Part shown: positions 6,067-7,570 of the stretch, piece after piece
Layout: every line of letters begins with the position of its first letter
How positions within the stretch are numbered: the first letter of the stretch is position 1
Assembly: GCA_001577185.1 (NCBI GenBank)
Contig: LSCM01000049.1
Location: 1-7,570 of the forward strand
Source: Cloacimonetes bacterium TCS62
GTDB taxonomy: Bacteria > Cloacimonadota > Cloacimonadia > Cloacimonadales > TCS61
Reading direction: 5' to 3'
DNA length: 7,570 nucleotides
The notes under the pieces: generated by a model
Seen by the model: only the letters and a program-made list of their open reading frames with translations
Databases searched by the model: none
Told to the model about the DNA's origin: nothing
Translations under genes and position numbers: made by a program

Positions 6067-6772
6067 TGTTCTTCAATTTCTTAAACAATAGTTTCCATAC
6101 GATAAATATAGCTTCCAGAACTACTTGCTTAGACATCTTTGATTGACCAGATCGACGATCAGTAAAGATAATAGGTATTTCTTTTATTTTGAATTTATTC
6201 TTCCAAGTTCGATAATTCATCTCGATCTGGAAAGAATACCCATCAGAAATTATATCATCTAAATCAATAGTTTCTAAAACCTTTCTTCTAAAACACTTAA
6301 ATCCACCGGTTGGATCACAAATTTTCATACCTGTAATCACTTTTACGTATTTTGAGGCAAAGAAACTTAGTACCAATCTTCTTAAAGGCCAGTTCACGAC
6401 ATTAATTCCTTCAATATATCTTGAACCAATCACAAGATCATTTTCTTTGATCGCGTCCAACATTCTAAGAATGTCTTTCGGATTATGAGAAAAATCTGCA
6501 TCCATCTCAAAGATATAATCAAATTTCTTTTTTATTGCATATTTAAAGCCTTCAACATAGGCAGAGCCTAATCCAGATTTCTTTTCGCGAGTTATCAAAT
6601 GTACTTGATCAGTCTCTTTTATTTTCTCTAATACTATGTCAGAAGTTCCATCCGGAGAATTATCATCTACAATTAGAATATTTATATTCTCTTTTTGCTT
6701 CAATATAGCATCAATTATCTCGGGAACATTTTCAGCTTCATTATAAGTTGGTATTATTACTAAAGTTTTCAT
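6050..6772 (-). CDS. Polyprenol monophosphomannose synthase-like GT2 glycosyltransferase
   Basis: GT2-family glycosyltransferase related to dolichol-phosphate mannose synthase (Dpm1), which moves a sugar from a nucleotide donor to a polyprenyl phosphate at the cytoplasmic face of the membrane. Visible motifs: VIIPTYNEAENVPEI (5-19), VDDNSPDGT (35-43, nucleotide binding), the metal-binding DAD at 91-93 in EMDADFSHNP, GSRY (117-120), DPTGGFKCFRR (153-163) and the FTDRRSGQSKMS block (203-214) typical of the Dpm1 branch. The 240-residue protein stops after the catalytic domain without the extra transmembrane GtrA-like region of longer bacterial forms. A short amphipathic segment near residues 219-233 may touch the membrane. 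Mannose as the sugar is inferred from family. The start shares ATGA with the end of the acyltransferase gene, so the two are translationally coupled. Confidence 0.9.
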   Translation of the reverse strand: MKTLVIIPTYNEAENVPEIIDAILKQKENINILIVDDNSPDGTSDIVLEKIKETDQVHLITREKKSGLGSAYVEGFKYAIKKKFDYIFEMDADFSHNPKDILRMLDAIKENDLVIGSRYIEGINVVNWPLRRLVLSFFASKYVKVITGMKICDPTGGFKCFRRKVLETIDLDDIISDGYSFQIEMNYRTWKNKFKIKEIPIIFTDRRSGQSKMSKQVVLEAIFIVWKLLFKKLKNNEIDK

Positions 6773-7524
6773 TTTTTATCCATATTATTTTTTAATAGTT
6801 GAGCCTCTGGAACTTTTTTGTTTGGTTTTGCTGGAACACCTAACCAAATTTCTTCAGAAGAGACATCTTTTGTTGCAACGCTACCTGCAGCTACCACACC
6901 ATCTTCATGTATAGTTTTCCCAGGTAGTATTGTCGAATTCACACCTATACGACTTCCTTTTTCCATAACTACACCCTTAAAATATTGATAACGCTCTTCA
7001 TCACGTCCCATATAATTATCATTGCTTGTAGTAGCAGCTGGAGCTACGAAACAATAATCAGCAATCTCAGAATATGCAGTTATATAACTATTAGTCTCAA
7101 ATTTACATCTTGAACCTATGTTCACAAAATTCTCTATTGTTACATTTCTACCGATTATATTCAAATCACCTATTTGCACATTTTCTCTGATCGTTGCTAA
7201 ATCAGCTATTAAACAATTTTTTCCTATCTTACTTTGACAATATATTACAACATTTGCTCCAATTTGACATTGATCTCCAATTTTTGAGTTTTCTAAGTTA
7301 GAATCTACTTTGAAAATACTCCGAGGTGAACTAAGAGGTTTTTTACCAATTATTGTATTATCATCAATTCTTACATTATTACCAATTTCACTACCTGCAT
7401 GAATGACAACATTATGACCTATCATACATTTCTCACCGATTTTTACATTATCAGAAATCACACAATTATATCCAATTTCCGTATGATCTCCAATTTCAGA
7501 AGATTCAGCTATGTGATGATTCAT
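6769..7524 (-). CDS. Left-handed beta-helix (hexapeptide repeat) acyltransferase
   Basis: The protein has many imperfect [LIV]-G-x-x-x hexapeptide turns from its N-terminus to about residue 215, such as SEIGDHTEIGYNCVI, VQIGDLNIIGRNVTI and SRIGVNSTILPG, which fold as a left-handed beta-helix. Such enzymes are trimeric acyltransferases, usually using acetyl-CoA. The ATTSNDNYMGRDEERYQYFKG insertion followed by the GVP-A-K-P C-terminal signature places it among sugar N- or O-acetyltransferases of the WbpD/WbbJ/WxcM-N-like group used for O-antigen and other surface glycans. The exact sugar is unknown. It is the first gene of the operon visible here, coupled to the glycosyltransferase, which supports an envelope glycan role. 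The start at 7524 (251 residues) is chosen over 7551 because GGAGG stands 5 nt before it, while 7551 has no ribosome site. Confidence 0.87.
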   Translation of the reverse strand: MNHHIAESSEIGDHTEIGYNCVISDNVKIGEKCMIGHNVVIHAGSEIGNNVRIDDNTIIGKKPLSSPRSIFKVDSNLENSKIGDQCQIGANVVIYCQSKIGKNCLIADLATIRENVQIGDLNIIGRNVTIENFVNIGSRCKFETNSYITAYSEIADYCFVAPAATTSNDNYMGRDEERYQYFKGVVMEKGSRIGVNSTILPGKTIHEDGVVAAGSVATKDVSSEEIWLGVPAKPNKKVPEAQLLKNNMDKK

Positions 7525-7529
7525 CATTA

Positions 7530-7534
7530 CCTCC
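7530..7534 (-). promoter_or_regulatory. ribosome binding site deciding the acyltransferase start
   Basis: On the minus strand GGAGG is followed by TAATG and then ATG. It lies 2 nt before the ATG at 7527 and 5 nt before the ATG at 7524, favouring 7524. The farther in-frame ATG at 7551 lies upstream of this site and has only A-rich DNA before it. The same GGAG/tandem-ATG layout occurs at secG. Confidence 0.72.
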
Positions 7535-7570
7535 AAATTATGATAAATCATTTTTTAAGATAGTAGTTTG

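Noticed and set aside
7525..7551. Upstream ATG at 7551 as the acyltransferase start
   Set aside because: The GGAGG ribosome binding site lies downstream of it and directs initiation to 7524; the extra nine residues carry no hexapeptide motif.

Overview
The window is a gene-dense piece of a low-G+C (about one third G+C by eye) bacterial chromosome. It uses the standard genetic code, and most of its genes have good Shine-Dalgarno sites with a 5-6 nt spacing. The gene content is housekeeping and cell envelope: rimO, trpS, secG, a tRNA-Leu, an RlmD-type rRNA methyltransferase and envelope glycosylation enzymes. There are no integrases, transposases, phage genes or CRISPR repeats. The signal peptides and the lipoprotein indicate an ordinary secretory and lipoprotein system. 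The style would fit an AT-rich anaerobe of the FCB group, such as a Cloacimonadota-like lineage, but that placement is inference.

Plus strand, left part. A DUF1015 (COG4198) gene enters from the left edge with only its C-terminal half present. After 108 nt holding an AT-rich inverted repeat and a possible promoter come rimO (ribosomal protein S12 methylthiotransferase) and, 24 nt later, trpS (tryptophanyl-tRNA synthetase). secG (translocase subunit) follows 88 nt after trpS. A class II tRNA-Leu gene lies 7 nt after secG, the same secG/tRNA-Leu order seen in Escherichia coli. Its anticodon reads AAG instead of the GAG expected at this locus, which is the most unusual thing in the window. After a 143-nt gap with a promoter-like sequence and a perfect 10-bp inverted repeat comes a small exported protein made of a single Cache domain.

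Minus strand, right part. Four genes are packed as an overlapping operon read from right to left: a left-handed beta-helix (hexapeptide-repeat) acyltransferase, a polyprenol-monophosphomannose-synthase-like GT2 glycosyltransferase (4-nt ATGA overlap), a 4Fe-4S 23S rRNA uracil-C5 methyltransferase of the RlmD/RumA family (17-nt overlap), and a small lipoprotein (11-nt overlap). The last gene ends tail-to-tail with the Cache gene, and the two stop codons overlap with no room for a terminator.

The plus-strand genes serve translation and protein export. The minus operon mixes envelope sugar chemistry with rRNA modification and a lipoprotein, a mix that looks like compact packing more than a single pathway. 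I see no undescribed multi-gene system. The points worth following are the A34 tRNA-Leu, the operator-like repeat in front of the Cache gene, the Shine-Dalgarno-less and possibly leaderless rimO, and the stand-alone Cache protein.
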